A DNA stretch of 46,794 bases from Flavobacteriia bacterium. Its GTDB lineage: Bacteria > Bacteroidota > Bacteroidia > Flavobacteriales_D > Crocinitomicaceae. Positions within the stretch are counted from its first letter, which is position 1. Every line of letters starts with the position of its first letter. The notes under the pieces were generated by a model that saw only the letters and a program-made list of their open reading frames with translations, made no database searches and was not told the origin of the DNA. The DNA lies in NCBI GenBank assembly GCA_947446925.1, contig CANFHU010000021.1, positions 1-46,794 on the forward strand, in the 5' to 3' direction. Below are positions 23,052-32,038 of this stretch, in pieces. Both the position numbers and the translations under genes were made by a program.

Positions 23052-23561
23052 ATGAATGCTGCACATGTACATATGTTGCTTAATCACCTACCAATTATTG
23101 GAATAATCGTAGGTTTTATAATTTTAGTTAGTGGTTTTGTTTTCAAATCGGCTTTGACAAAACGCATCGGAAATATAACTTTATTTTTTGCGGCAGTCTT
23201 TGTGTATCCGAGTTTTAATACTGGGGAAGGAGCAGAGGAAGTAGTCGAAAATCTGCCAGGTGTAAGCGAAGGTTTGATTGAAAAACACGAAGAGTTAGCA
23301 GAACAAATGGTTAATTTTGTGTCGATCTTACTTCCGTTATTATTGGTGACATTTTATGCTGATTGGAAACAAAAAGGGGTTTTAAAGTATGCACAATGGG
23401 CTGTCTTAGCAGTATCTTTCATTGTTATCGTATACGGCAAATTGGTTGGTACTTCTGGTGGAGAAATTAGACATACAGAAATACGTACTGAACAAGTTGG
23501 AAGAGGAGATACACCATCGCTTATTAATAAGGAAGCAGAGGGAGAAGACGAGGATGAATAA
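23052..23561 (+). CDS. DUF2231-like membrane protein
   Basis: A 169-residue inner-membrane protein with four hydrophobic helices: about 12-32, 40-56, 86-103 and 112-130. The N-terminus NAAHVHMLLNHLPIIGIIVG is typical of DUF2231-type proteins, with histidines that could bind haem or metal at the membrane face. The region after helix 4 reads GTSGGEIRHTEI and ends in an acidic tail EAEGEDEDE. It is monocistronic and convergent with rluF, with only 4 nt between the stops. The function is unknown. Confidence 0.7.
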   Translation: MNAAHVHMLLNHLPIIGIIVGFIILVSGFVFKSALTKRIGNITLFFAAVFVYPSFNTGEGAEEVVENLPGVSEGLIEKHEELAEQMVNFVSILLPLLLVTFYADWKQKGVLKYAQWAVLAVSFIVIVYGKLVGTSGGEIRHTEIRTEQVGRGDTPSLINKEAEGEDEDE

Positions 23562-23565
23562 CCCC

Positions 23566-24471
23566 TCACTTCTTCGGTTTTCCAACACGTTTTTTTCCTC
23601 CTCCCGTCGCCCGTCGCCCGTCGCTCGTCACTTTTTTCGGTCCTTTTCCAAATAAACTTGGTTTATTTCCGCTTTTTTTTGCTTTATATGTTGGTTCTTT
23701 TGCCGCAACAGGTTTTGCTTTCGGTTTAATTTTGGATTTATTACTTTCCGAAGTTGATTTCTCAATCATGGAAAAAATATGGTTTAATTCGCTTTCGGTT
23801 AAATCACGCCATTCTCCTAATGGAATACCCGTAATGGAAACATTCATGATACGCGTACGTTCCAATTTGCGCACTTCATATCCGAAGTATTCGCACATAC
23901 GACGAATTTGACGGTTTAAGCCTTGAATCAGGGTAATTCTAAAAACCAGTGTGCTTTCTTGGGTGACCTTACATTTTCGCGTTACTTGTCCTAAAATCGG
24001 AACACCAGTCGCCATGGAGGTAATAAACTTTTCGGTTATTGGTTTGTCCACCGTCACTAAATATTCTTTCTCATGCGCATTTTCTGCACGAAGAATTTTA
24101 TTGACGATATCTCCATCATTGGTCAAGAAAATTAATCCTTGGGAATCTTTGTCTAAGCGACCAATATTAAATACTCTCGATGAATGATTGACGTAGTCTA
24201 CGATATTGCCTCGAACATCGTCTTCCGTAGTACACGTTACACCAACCGGTTTGTTGAATGCAATGTATACGCGATCTTCCATAGAAAGCGGTTCCAAGCG
24301 TTGACCATTTACGGTTACTCGATCCCTTGGTTTAACAACATCTCCAACTACAGCCTTGCGATTGTTGATATACACCGTTCCTTTTTCAATGTATTTATCT
24401 GCCTCTCTTCGAGAACAAATACCACTCTCAGCAATGAACTTATTTAGTCGAACTGTATTGTTGTTTTCCAT
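23566..24471 (-). CDS. rluF: 23S rRNA pseudouridine synthase RluF
   Basis: A 301-residue enzyme of the RsuA/RluB/RluF family. It has an S4 RNA-binding domain at residues 1-60 ([22 protein letters not shown]). The catalytic motif is [17 protein letters not shown], with Asp107 attacking the uridine. [22 protein letters not shown] is the conserved C-terminal core. [25 protein letters not shown] points to the RluF branch (U2604 in E. coli). The start is ATG 24471; an upstream in-frame ATG at 24519 adds 16 hydrophobic residues foreign to the family. The tail from about 240 is lysine-rich, and part of it ([12 protein letters not shown]) is encoded by a GTGACG/GACGGGC repeat. Confidence 0.92.
   Translation of the reverse strand: MENNNTVRLNKFIAESGICSRREADKYIEKGTVYINNRKAVVGDVVKPRDRVTVNGQRLEPLSMEDRVYIAFNKPVGVTCTTEDDVRGNIVDYVNHSSRVFNIGRLDKDSQGLIFLTNDGDIVNKILRAENAHEKEYLVTVDKPITEKFITSMATGVPILGQVTRKCKVTQESTLVFRITLIQGLNRQIRRMCEYFGYEVRKLERTRIMNVSITGIPLGEWRDLTESELNHIFSMIEKSTSESNKSKIKPKAKPVAAKEPTYKAKKSGNKPSLFGKGPKKVTSDGRRATGGGKKRVGKPKK
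23603..23631. repeat. Tandem CCCGTCG repeat in the rluF 3' end
   Basis: Three CCCGTCG units are followed by CTCGTCAC. On the coding strand they read GTGACGAGCGACGGGCGACG, encoding part of the basic C-terminal tail. It belongs to the same family as the repeat inside the copper ATPase. Confidence 0.85.
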
Positions 24472-24701
24472 ACTACAAAAGAAAGCAAAAATTATTGATT
24501 CAGTTACATATAATCTCAAATATCAGTAATATCTAGAAATGTAAATATTAAGGTTAGTTGTATTATTTTTCCTTGTAGAGAATGAATTATGAGAGGTGAA
24601 AGTTGTGTGTTTTTTAATTTCAGTTGAATCTTATTAACTGTTGTTTATGTTAAGTTGTTGTATTTCATTATTTTATATTTTTTTCACCTGCCTTTGTGAA
24701 T

Positions 24702-24788
24702 TTTTGTTTAAGTTTTACATAAAATAATTAAACAAAATAGATGAAATACGTTTTTGTTGAACTATATTTGCTTATATCTAAACAAAAA
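24702..24788 (+). promoter_or_regulatory. Operator-like array and promoter of the carotenoid operon
   Basis: Four related half-sites alternate in direction: TTTTGTTTAA at 24702-24711, its exact complement TTAAACAAAA at 24728-24737, TTTTTGTTGA at 24751-24760, and CTAAACAAAAA at 24778-24788. The -7 box TATATTTG (24763-24770) lies between the last two, 19 nt before the ATG. A repressor bound here would block transcription. The obvious candidate is the CarH-like protein encoded just downstream. Confidence 0.55.
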
Positions 24789-24789
24789 C

Positions 24790-25668
24790 ATGAAAGTTTT
24801 TACCATAGCCCAATTGGAACAGTTTTCCGGCATCAAAGCACATACAATACGTATTTGGGAACAGCGTTATAATGCCTTACAGCCAAGTCGTTCAGAAGGA
24901 AATACGAGATACTACGATAACAACCAATTGCGTAGACTTTTAAATATTTCCAGTTTGATGGAATATAAATACAAACCTTCTAAACTTTGTATTCTTTCGG
25001 ATGAAGCATTGGGTGAGTTGGTGCAAGAACATTTACTTTCCAAGCAAGATGAAAATCCGGTGAATGAATTTTACATCACCCAATTAATTGCTGCAGCAAC
25101 AGCGTATAATGAACAGTCCTTTTCAACTATTTTCAACGCAGCGATTGCAGAAAAAGGATTGAAATTAACGTATGGAGATATTATTTATCCATTGTTGGTT
25201 CGGGTTGGTTACATGTGGACACAAGATTCTATGTTGGTAACACAAGAGCATTTTATGTCCAGTTTGATAAAACAGAAAGTTTTTACCGCAGTTGAACAAA
25301 TTGAAAATACCATTATTACTTCCGATAGAACTTGGTTATTATTTCTTCCAGAAAACGAATTTCACGAACTAGGTTTATTAATTGCAAACTACATACTTAA
25401 AAGTACCGGTAATAAAGTGTATTATTTAGGAAGTAATGTTCCACTTCATGCTTTAAACACTACCTTAGAAGATTTGTATGTTTCCGATGCCTTAACTTTT
25501 TTGGTACATACACCATCTGCGGAAGATATTAGCGAATATGCTAAAATGATGGAAGATCACAACGTGTCATTGCACATCGCAACCAATGAACAGACAAAAA
25601 AATATTTGTCGGATAAATTAACGTGTACTTGGTTGACAAACCTTAATGAATTAGAACAACATGGCTAA
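24790..25668 (+). CDS. CarH/LitR-like MerR regulator with B12 light-sensor domain
   Basis: A 292-residue regulator. Residues 1-70 are a MerR-type winged helix (FTIAQLEQFSGIKAHTIRIWEQRY). Residues about 95-175 form a four-helix bundle containing W143 and E153-H154, matching the W-x9-EH motif that contacts adenosylcobalamin in CarH. Residues 180-292 are a B12-binding Rossmann domain with ExHxxG (E190, H192, G195), where H192 would be the lower cobalt ligand. In CarH, AdoCbl-bound tetramers repress crt genes in the dark and light breaks them. Position 144, a histidine in Thermus CarH, is Thr here. It is directly upstream of crtI and overlaps it by 8 nt, so it likely controls its own operon. ATG 24790 is chosen by the family N-terminus. 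Confidence 0.88.
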   Translation: MKVFTIAQLEQFSGIKAHTIRIWEQRYNALQPSRSEGNTRYYDNNQLRRLLNISSLMEYKYKPSKLCILSDEALGELVQEHLLSKQDENPVNEFYITQLIAAATAYNEQSFSTIFNAAIAEKGLKLTYGDIIYPLLVRVGYMWTQDSMLVTQEHFMSSLIKQKVFTAVEQIENTIITSDRTWLLFLPENEFHELGLLIANYILKSTGNKVYYLGSNVPLHALNTTLEDLYVSDALTFLVHTPSAEDISEYAKMMEDHNVSLHIATNEQTKKYLSDKLTCTWLTNLNELEQHG

Positions 25669-27136
25669 AATAGCAATCATAGGATCCGGTTTTGCTGGAA
25701 TAAGTACCGCTTCATACCTAGCGAAAGCAGGAAACGAGGTACATGTATTTGAAAAAAATACTACACTCGGAGGTAGAGCACGTTCATTTACTACGGAGAA
25801 TGGGTATCTATTTGACATGGGGCCAAGTTGGTATTGGATGCCAGATATCTTTGAACGATATTTTCGAGATTTCGGTGTAAATGTGTCGGATTTATATGAA
25901 TTAAAATTACTTAACCCTTCGTTTGATGTCGTTTTTGGAGAAAAAGATACGATGCATGTTCCGGAAAATTTCGAGGAATTATGCGCCTTGTTTGAATCCA
26001 TCGAACCAGGGAGCAAGTTGAAATTGATTAAGTTTTTAGAAGAAGCGGAGTTTAAGTATAAAGTTGGGGTAGATGAACTTATCTACAAACCAGCAAATTC
26101 TATTACAGAATTTATGACACCAGATGTCATGAAAGGTGTACTTCGTCTACAAGTATTTTCTTCATTTAGTAAACATGTTCGAAAATATTTTACCAATCCG
26201 AAACTGATTACGTTGATGGAATTTCCAGTGTTGTTTTTAGGAGCAATGCCACAAGATACTCCGGCTTTATATAGTTTAATGAATTTTGCAGGACTAAAAT
26301 TGGGTACGTGGTATCCGATGGGTGGTTTTGGAAAAGTAATAGATGGTATGGTGCAAGTAGCGGAACAATTAGGTGTTAAATTTCATGTTAATTCTGCTGT
26401 CCAACATATTAACGTCGAAAATGGATTAGCTACTTCCCTTACTATCCAAGACCAAAAAATAGATTTTGATGCCGTAATTGCAGGGGCAGATTACCATCAT
26501 GTAGAAAGTAAATTACTCCCAGAAAAATATAGAAACTACGCAGAAGCGTATTGGGGTAAAAAAACATTTGCACCGTCTTCTTTAATTTACTATCTTGGTG
26601 TAAATAAGCGTATTTCAAATTTAGAACACCATACACTTTTCTTTGATGAGGACCTGACGCAACATGCGAAAGAAATCTATAAAAATCCAATGTGGCCATC
26701 TAAACCTTTATTTTATGCTTGTTGTCCTTCGAAAACAGATTCATCTGTAGCACCCGAAGGTCATGAGAATTTATTTTTATTGATGCCTTTAGCACCTGGG
26801 TTGACAGATTCTGAAGAATTACGTGAAAAGTATTTTCAACAGATGATGCAACGTTTAGAAAAACAAACAGGAGAAAAAATCATGGATTTCATTGATTACA
26901 AACGTAGTTACTGTGTCAATGATTTTGTTTCAGATTACAATTCCTACAAAGGTAATGCGTATGGTTTAGCCAATACCTTAGGACAAACAGCAATTTTTAA
27001 ACCGAAAATTAGAAATAAAAAAATTAATAATTTGTTCTATACCGGACAGTTAACTGTTCCAGGACCTGGAGTTCCACCTTCGTTGATTTCTGGGAAAATA
27101 GCAGCAAATGAATTAATAAAACAATTAATACCTTAA
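25661..27136 (+). CDS. crtI: Phytoene desaturase
   Basis: A 491-residue FAD enzyme that desaturates phytoene to lycopene at the membrane. The N-terminal dinucleotide fold IAIIGSGFAGISTASYLAKAG (G8, G10, G13) is followed by GGRARSF. The C-terminal CrtI signature is PGPGVPPSLISGKIAANEL. The length matches bacterial CrtI (about 490-510). It overlaps carH by 8 nt and is 4 nt from crtB. Paralogous desaturases share the fold, but the crtB and crtZ context makes CrtI the best call. Confidence 0.95.
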   Translation: MAKIAIIGSGFAGISTASYLAKAGNEVHVFEKNTTLGGRARSFTTENGYLFDMGPSWYWMPDIFERYFRDFGVNVSDLYELKLLNPSFDVVFGEKDTMHVPENFEELCALFESIEPGSKLKLIKFLEEAEFKYKVGVDELIYKPANSITEFMTPDVMKGVLRLQVFSSFSKHVRKYFTNPKLITLMEFPVLFLGAMPQDTPALYSLMNFAGLKLGTWYPMGGFGKVIDGMVQVAEQLGVKFHVNSAVQHINVENGLATSLTIQDQKIDFDAVIAGADYHHVESKLLPEKYRNYAEAYWGKKTFAPSSLIYYLGVNKRISNLEHHTLFFDEDLTQHAKEIYKNPMWPSKPLFYACCPSKTDSSVAPEGHENLFLLMPLAPGLTDSEELREKYFQQMMQRLEKQTGEKIMDFIDYKRSYCVNDFVSDYNSYKGNAYGLANTLGQTAIFKPKIRNKKINNLFYTGQLTVPGPGVPPSLISGKIAANELIKQLIP

Positions 27137-27140
27137 AACG

Positions 27141-27977
27141 ATGAAAGCACTATTTGATGAGGTGTCAGTGATGTGTAGTAAATTGACTACCAAGCGATAC
27201 AGTACTAGTTTTTCGTTGGGAATTCTTTTCTTGAAAAACCCTTTACGAAACCCAATATACGCCGTTTATGGTTTTGTTCGTTTTGCGGATGAAATTGTAG
27301 ATAGTTTCGATGGCTACGATAAAAAATATTTATTAGATAAGTTTCGTGCAGATTTATATGAAGCACTGGAACAACGTATTTCCTTAAATCCAATTTTAAA
27401 TTCATTTCAACAAATTGTACATCAGTATAATATTGATATTGAATTGGTGAATGTTTTCCTAGATAGTATGGAAATGGATTTAGAAAAACAGTTCTATGTG
27501 AAAGAAAATTATGAAAAATACATTTTAGGTTCTGCAGAAGTGGTTGGTCTAATGTGTTTGAAAGTTTTCTTAAACGGAAACCAAGAGAAATACGACGAAT
27601 TGAAACCATACGCCATGAAGTTGGGTGCGGCTTTTCAAAAAATCAACTTCCTACGAGATTTGAAAGACGATTACCAAACATTGGGAAGAACGTATTTTCC
27701 AAATGTAGATATGACGGAATTTACGCTGCAAGCAAAAAGAGAGATCGAACAAGAAATTGCGTTAGATTTTAAAGAAGCCTTGATTGGAATAAAAAAATTA
27801 CCTGTTTCTTCTAAAGGTGGTGTATATTTGGCATACGTATATTACTTGACCTTATTCAAAAAAATCAAGCGTGTTTCGGTGGATCGTGTATTGGTAGAGC
27901 GTATTCGCGTAAGTAACGGAGAGAAAATAGCATTAATGTTTAAAAGTATGTTACAGTTCAAAACGAATATGTTGTAA
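27141..27977 (+). CDS. crtB: Phytoene synthase
   Basis: A 278-residue prenyltransferase that joins two geranylgeranyl diphosphates to phytoene, the first committed step. Two aspartate-rich Mg2+ sites are present: DEIVD (D50, D54) in VYGFVRFADEIVDSF and DLKDD (D173, D177) in INFLRDLKDDYQTLGR. YSTSFSLGI near the N-terminus is typical. The stop TAATG shares its last base with the ATG of the next gene. It is slightly shorter than many CrtB proteins (about 280-310) but complete. Confidence 0.95.
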   Translation: MKALFDEVSVMCSKLTTKRYSTSFSLGILFLKNPLRNPIYAVYGFVRFADEIVDSFDGYDKKYLLDKFRADLYEALEQRISLNPILNSFQQIVHQYNIDIELVNVFLDSMEMDLEKQFYVKENYEKYILGSAEVVGLMCLKVFLNGNQEKYDELKPYAMKLGAAFQKINFLRDLKDDYQTLGRTYFPNVDMTEFTLQAKREIEQEIALDFKEALIGIKKLPVSSKGGVYLAYVYYLTLFKKIKRVSVDRVLVERIRVSNGEKIALMFKSMLQFKTNML

Positions 27978-28480
27978 TGAAATTTATCCTGTTTTTTTTA
28001 CTTCCATTTTTCTTTGTTAGTGCTACGAGCGTTGATACTGTTTCGGAAGCAAGAACATTCTTTAAAACAGCTGCTTTCAACCCACAATCGTGTGCTTCCT
28101 TGATGTATGGTTTAAAAAATTATAATGAACACAACAATCCTACTTTAGCTGCTTATAAAGCATGTGGATGGATGATGAATGCTAAATATGCGATTAATCC
28201 CTTGGATAAATGGAACTCATTTTCTAAAGGTAAAACCTTGTTACAAAAATCGGTAAGTAAAGAACCCCAGAATGTCGAAATTCGCTTTTTGCGTTTAGCT
28301 ATGCAATCCAAATCTCCATCTTTTTTAGGGTATTCGGAGGACATACCTAAAGATAAAAATTTTGTACTGCAGCAGTTTAAGTCTTTGGAAGATATAGAAT
28401 TGAAAAATTTGATAAAAGCATTCTTAGAAAAAGCAGATGTTTTATCCGCTACAGAGAAAAAAATAATTGAAAACTATTGA
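27977..28480 (+). CDS. Exported protein of unknown function in the crt operon
   Basis: A 167-residue protein with signal peptide MKFILFFLLPFFFVSA. The mature part is helical: CASLMYGLKNYNEHNNPTLA, then ACGWMMNAKYAINPLDKWNSF, then LLQKSVSKEPQNVEIRFLRL. The spacing recalls a short TPR-like or helical-repeat protein. It shares a base with the crtB stop and sits 2 nt before crtZ, so it is surely co-expressed with carotenoid synthesis. It could help place pigment or enzymes at the envelope. That is inference from position only; I recognise no named family. Confidence 0.8.
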   Translation: MKFILFFLLPFFFVSATSVDTVSEARTFFKTAAFNPQSCASLMYGLKNYNEHNNPTLAAYKACGWMMNAKYAINPLDKWNSFSKGKTLLQKSVSKEPQNVEIRFLRLAMQSKSPSFLGYSEDIPKDKNFVLQQFKSLEDIELKNLIKAFLEKADVLSATEKKIIENY

Positions 28481-28482
28481 TT

Positions 28483-28947
28483 ATGAATAATTTGTATCTT
28501 AATGTATTGATTGTTGTTATTACCTTTTTTGGAATGGAAGGCGTTGCGTGGTTAACACACAGGTATGTTATGCATGGTTTTTTATGGAATCTACATAGCG
28601 ATCATCATAAAAAAGAGGTAACTAGTTTCTTTGAGAAAAATGATTACTTCTTTGTTATTTTCGCCGTACCCGGAATGCTTGGTTTAATTATTGGCGGTCA
28701 ACATGACTACAATTGGGCTTTTTGGATAGGCTTAGGAATTACAATTTATGGAGCAGCCTATTTTTTTGTTCACGATATATTTATTCACCAACGGTTTAAA
28801 ATTTTTCGTAATGCGAATCAATTGTATTTTAGAGCGATACGTAGAGGACACAAAATGCATCACAAGCACCTAGGAAAAGAGGAAGGCGAATGTTTTGGTA
28901 TGTTATGGGTGCCTTACAAATATTTTAAAGAGGCCCGCTCGAAATAG
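28483..28947 (+). CDS. crtZ: Beta-carotene hydroxylase
   Basis: A 154-residue di-iron membrane hydroxylase that converts beta-carotene to zeaxanthin. All histidine boxes are present: HRYVMH (H26, H31), HSDHH (H38, H41, H42), HDIFIH (H97, H102) and HKMHH (H123, H126, H127). Four helices are expected. ATG 28483 is used; an upstream TTG would add two residues only. No lycopene cyclase gene (crtY) is in this operon, so the cyclase must be elsewhere for zeaxanthin to be made. Confidence 0.95.
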   Translation: MNNLYLNVLIVVITFFGMEGVAWLTHRYVMHGFLWNLHSDHHKKEVTSFFEKNDYFFVIFAVPGMLGLIIGGQHDYNWAFWIGLGITIYGAAYFFVHDIFIHQRFKIFRNANQLYFRAIRRGHKMHHKHLGKEEGECFGMLWVPYKYFKEARSK

Positions 28948-29090
28948 CAAGTGATTACCAAGAATCTGCAATTTGTAATCTGCAATCTACCAATCTGTAA
29001 CTTCTCTGTAATTTCACCCTAAGCTTGTCGAAGGGCTGCTAATATCCCAATTTGCAACTTGTCAATCTGCAATCTGTCAATTTGAAATCT
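28948..29090. repeat. Intergenic AATCTGCAAT repeats with a CCCTAAGCTTGTCGAAGGG unit
   Basis: Several copies of AATCTGCAAT/AATCTGTAAC flank one unit of the TTCGACAGGCTCAGGG family in reverse orientation (29019-29037). This fills the space between crtZ and a convergent outer-membrane protein gene. No terminator hairpin is evident. Confidence 0.65.
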
Positions 29091-30587
29091 TTAAAATCGT
29101 ACCCTTGCAAATCCCATCGCAAACGATAAACTATGTGCGTCTTTTTGGAAGAACGATAGAGCATCACGAGAGGATACACCAAATTCATAACCGCCATTTC
29201 GTAAAATGAAGTTGATTCCGACAGGCATATTATTTTTGTAAATTCCACCTCCAAAGTATCCACAACTTAATTGTAGCCATTTTAATATACGTAGATCACC
29301 ACCGAAAGAAATCACCGTATTTTTGATGTTCCCTGGATTGTCAGAATTAAAAGGGGCCACTAAATCAAACCCAATACCTAAGATTTTTCTCCAATGAAAA
29401 CTTGAGCCAAAACGAAAGGTTGCTGCGTTGTTTAATGTGTATTTCTCTTGTCCTTGTAGCGTTAATAATCCACCTTTTGTAAGTAATTGATTGACTGCTT
29501 TTGTTAAATTATAATCGTTTAAACTATTAATTCCAATGGTACCGATTAAGGAATCTTTCACGCGGTAAACATTTCTGTCGTAGGTAACCGAACCTAGGTT
29601 GTTTACTGCAAGTGCTACTTTTAATTTATTCCAGAAAATAGCACTTACCGAAAAATCGAGTCCGTATCCAGATCCTACTGCAGGCGGAATTCCTCCATTA
29701 TAATTTTTAACCGTATTTACTGCGGAAACTACCGCTTGATAATTAATATTAAAAATGGAAGATAAGGAAGAATGTAAATCAATTCCAGTTCCTGTTGCGT
29801 CTAAGTCGAACATTGCCATGGACTTAATAATTCTTCCACCAACACCAGCATATAAATTAAATACACTGTCAATTCCAACTATTTTTCTGCCGTACCCTAA
29901 ATTATAGGAACGATTCCAAACCATTTTGATGGAAGAACCATGGAGTAGTTCGCTTAAATGCAGTGGAATTGCCATTGTACCACTTACTACAGCTTGTAAG
30001 GAATCGGAGGATATAGAAGTAGAATTCGGTATTCTAGTTGTAATGCCACCTATTTTCACATCTAAAGAATCAAAAAGATTAGAGATTTTACCGTTGATTA
30101 TTAAGTCTGTAGCATTTGTACTCAATTTAGAATACCACTGATAATTTTCACGTACATTAAAAGCAATTCCTCCAAATATTTTCCCTTGAAATGCGAATCC
30201 ACCCCAGTTATAATCCCCGAAAATAGAAACTCCTGCCTGGGCATATTCGGAGATGGCTGCTTGTTGATCTTTCCAGTTAAAAGGACTTGCAGTATCACCT
30301 ATTATGGATTTATAAATTGCGCTTGAAAAATTTTTTAAACGTTGTTGGGACAAAGCGTCTGAAGATATTCCAAAGCCAAATTCACTGGATCCCATGGTGA
30401 ACTTTTTCTTCTCATAACCAGTTCCCCAGCCTAATGCAGAAGTGTTAACTCCTAAACACTGGTAATCGGTCAAAAAGGTCGTTGCAACTCCTTTTCCAAC
30501 TGCTGTGTAAGCAACCCCTTGGGTCTGTGCATAAAGTATATTTGTGCAAATTAATGCAATACAAATCAGGATAGTTTTCATCGACAT
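29091..30587 (-). CDS. Outer-membrane protein (DUF5723-like)
   Basis: A 498-residue exported protein. The signal peptide (MSMKTILICIALICTNILYA) is followed by QTQGVAYTAVGKGVATTFLTDYQCLGVNTSALGW, a pattern like DUF5723 or PorV-type Bacteroidota outer-membrane proteins. Many glycine- and aromatic-rich strands follow (GGFAFQGKIFGGIAFNVREN, LQLSCGYFGGGIYKNN), and the last residue is Phe after FARVR, fitting barrel assembly. The role is unknown. The start may be 30587 or 30581. It is transcribed alone. Confidence 0.75.
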   Translation of the reverse strand: MSMKTILICIALICTNILYAQTQGVAYTAVGKGVATTFLTDYQCLGVNTSALGWGTGYEKKKFTMGSSEFGFGISSDALSQQRLKNFSSAIYKSIIGDTASPFNWKDQQAAISEYAQAGVSIFGDYNWGGFAFQGKIFGGIAFNVRENYQWYSKLSTNATDLIINGKISNLFDSLDVKIGGITTRIPNSTSISSDSLQAVVSGTMAIPLHLSELLHGSSIKMVWNRSYNLGYGRKIVGIDSVFNLYAGVGGRIIKSMAMFDLDATGTGIDLHSSLSSIFNINYQAVVSAVNTVKNYNGGIPPAVGSGYGLDFSVSAIFWNKLKVALAVNNLGSVTYDRNVYRVKDSLIGTIGINSLNDYNLTKAVNQLLTKGGLLTLQGQEKYTLNNAATFRFGSSFHWRKILGIGFDLVAPFNSDNPGNIKNTVISFGGDLRILKWLQLSCGYFGGGIYKNNMPVGINFILRNGGYEFGVSSRDALSFFQKDAHSLSFAMGFARVRF

Positions 30588-30868
30588 TGATTATAAATAT
30601 GGTGTAAAGATATAAAAAGCCAAAACACTTCCTGAAAAAATAATACCCCCCCAACCTCTAAGTTCGAATCAATTCAACAATCTTAAATTTCATCCTAAGC
30701 CTGTCGAATGGCTTCTAATCTCTAATCTGTTAAACTACAATTTCACCCTGGGCATGTCGAAGGGCTACCAATATAATGACAATAATCATGTTTTTCTGTG
30801 AGTAGCATCATTCATCGTGCTTTTGAATCTTCATTACTTTGCTTCAGTTAATTATAAAACCCAACAAT
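30588..30868. other. Intergenic region with two TTCGACAGGCTCAGGG-type units
   Basis: Reverse-oriented units occur at about 30691-30709 (CCTAAGCCTGTCGAATGGC) and 30745-30764 (CCCTGGGCATGTCGAAGGGC), with short AATCT direct repeats between them. A promoter-like TTACTTTG (30834-30841) lies 27 nt before hmgA. No gene is seen. Confidence 0.6.
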
Positions 30869-32038
30869 ATGCCATTCTATCAAAAACACGGTACAATTCC
30901 TACAAAGAGACACGTCGTTTCTAGACAATCTAACGGGAATTTATACCACGAAGAATTAGTAGGTACAGAAGGGTTTGCAGGAATGTCTTCATTAGTATAT
31001 CATTTACATCCGCCTACAATGGTGAAAGAAATGGGGGAGGCATACTCTGTAAAACCAAAAATAGCAGTATCTGAAAATTTAAAATGTTTGAGTTTTGCAG
31101 GTTTTCAGTTAAAACCGGAAGCAGATTATATTAAAAGTCGTAAAACACTTTTTGTAAATAATGATATGCATATTGGTTTAGCTGCCCCGAAAAATTCTAC
31201 GCCTTATTTTTTTAAAAATGCAGACGCAGATGAAATGATTTTCATTCACGTTGGTAAAGGTACATTGAAAACAATGTATGGTAAAATTGAGTTTGAATAT
31301 GGGGATTATTTAATAATTCCAAGAGGCACCGTATATCAATTAGACTTCGCTACAGAAGAAAATAAATTATTAATTGTTGAGTCTTTTAGTCCGATTACAA
31401 CACCTAAAAGATACCGTAATCAATATGGACAATTATTAGAACATTCACCATTTTGTGAGCGTGATATAAAAACGCCACAAGCGTTGGATACGTTTGATAC
31501 AAAAGGGGAGTTCTTAGTGAATATTAAAAAACAAGGAAATATTTATCCATATACGTATGCCACGCATCCATTTGATGTCGCTGGTTGGGATGGATACCAT
31601 TACCCGTATGCGTTCTCGATTTTTAATTTTGAACCAATCACAGGGCGTATCCACATGCCACCGCCAATCCACCAAACATTTGAAGGTAACAACTTCGTAA
31701 TCTGTTCGTTTGTACCTCGTATGTACGATTATCATCCAGACGCAATTCCTGCACCTTACCACCACAGCAATATTGATTCAGACGAATTACTGTACTATGT
31801 AGATGGTGATTTCATGAGTAGAAATGATATTCAAAAAGGACAAATTACGTTACATCCAGGTGGATTGCCACACGGACCTCATCCAGGTGCTATCGAAAGA
31901 AGTATCGGTAAAAAGGAAACGAATGAATTAGCAGTGATGATTGATCCATTCAAGCCAGTAATGATTACGGAAGAAGCACTGGGATTAGAAATCAAGGATT
32001 ACTATAAATCCTGGGTAAACCAAGAAATGTTGGGGTGA
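30869..32038 (+). CDS. hmgA: Homogentisate 1,2-dioxygenase
   Basis: A 389-residue cupin-fold iron enzyme that opens the ring of homogentisate to maleylacetoacetate in tyrosine degradation. The core is recognisable: PAPYHHSNIDSDELLYYVDG, with likely iron ligands H299 and E306, then ITLHPGGLPHGPHPGAIERS. The N-terminal MPFYQKHGTIPTKRHVVSRQ is typical of the shorter bacterial class (about 385 residues). Starting at ATG 30869 excludes ten upstream codons that overlap the promoter box. The TGA stop lies inside the palindrome GGGTGAATCGCGATTCACCC. hpd, the preceding pathway step, follows on the same strand. Confidence 0.93.
   Translation: MPFYQKHGTIPTKRHVVSRQSNGNLYHEELVGTEGFAGMSSLVYHLHPPTMVKEMGEAYSVKPKIAVSENLKCLSFAGFQLKPEADYIKSRKTLFVNNDMHIGLAAPKNSTPYFFKNADADEMIFIHVGKGTLKTMYGKIEFEYGDYLIIPRGTVYQLDFATEENKLLIVESFSPITTPKRYRNQYGQLLEHSPFCERDIKTPQALDTFDTKGEFLVNIKKQGNIYPYTYATHPFDVAGWDGYHYPYAFSIFNFEPITGRIHMPPPIHQTFEGNNFVICSFVPRMYDYHPDAIPAPYHHSNIDSDELLYYVDGDFMSRNDIQKGQITLHPGGLPHGPHPGAIERSIGKKETNELAVMIDPFKPVMITEEALGLEIKDYYKSWVNQEMLG

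Noticed and set aside
24472-24519. ATG 24519 as the start of rluF
   Set aside because: The added residues ([16 protein letters not shown]) do not belong to the S4-domain N-terminus of the family.
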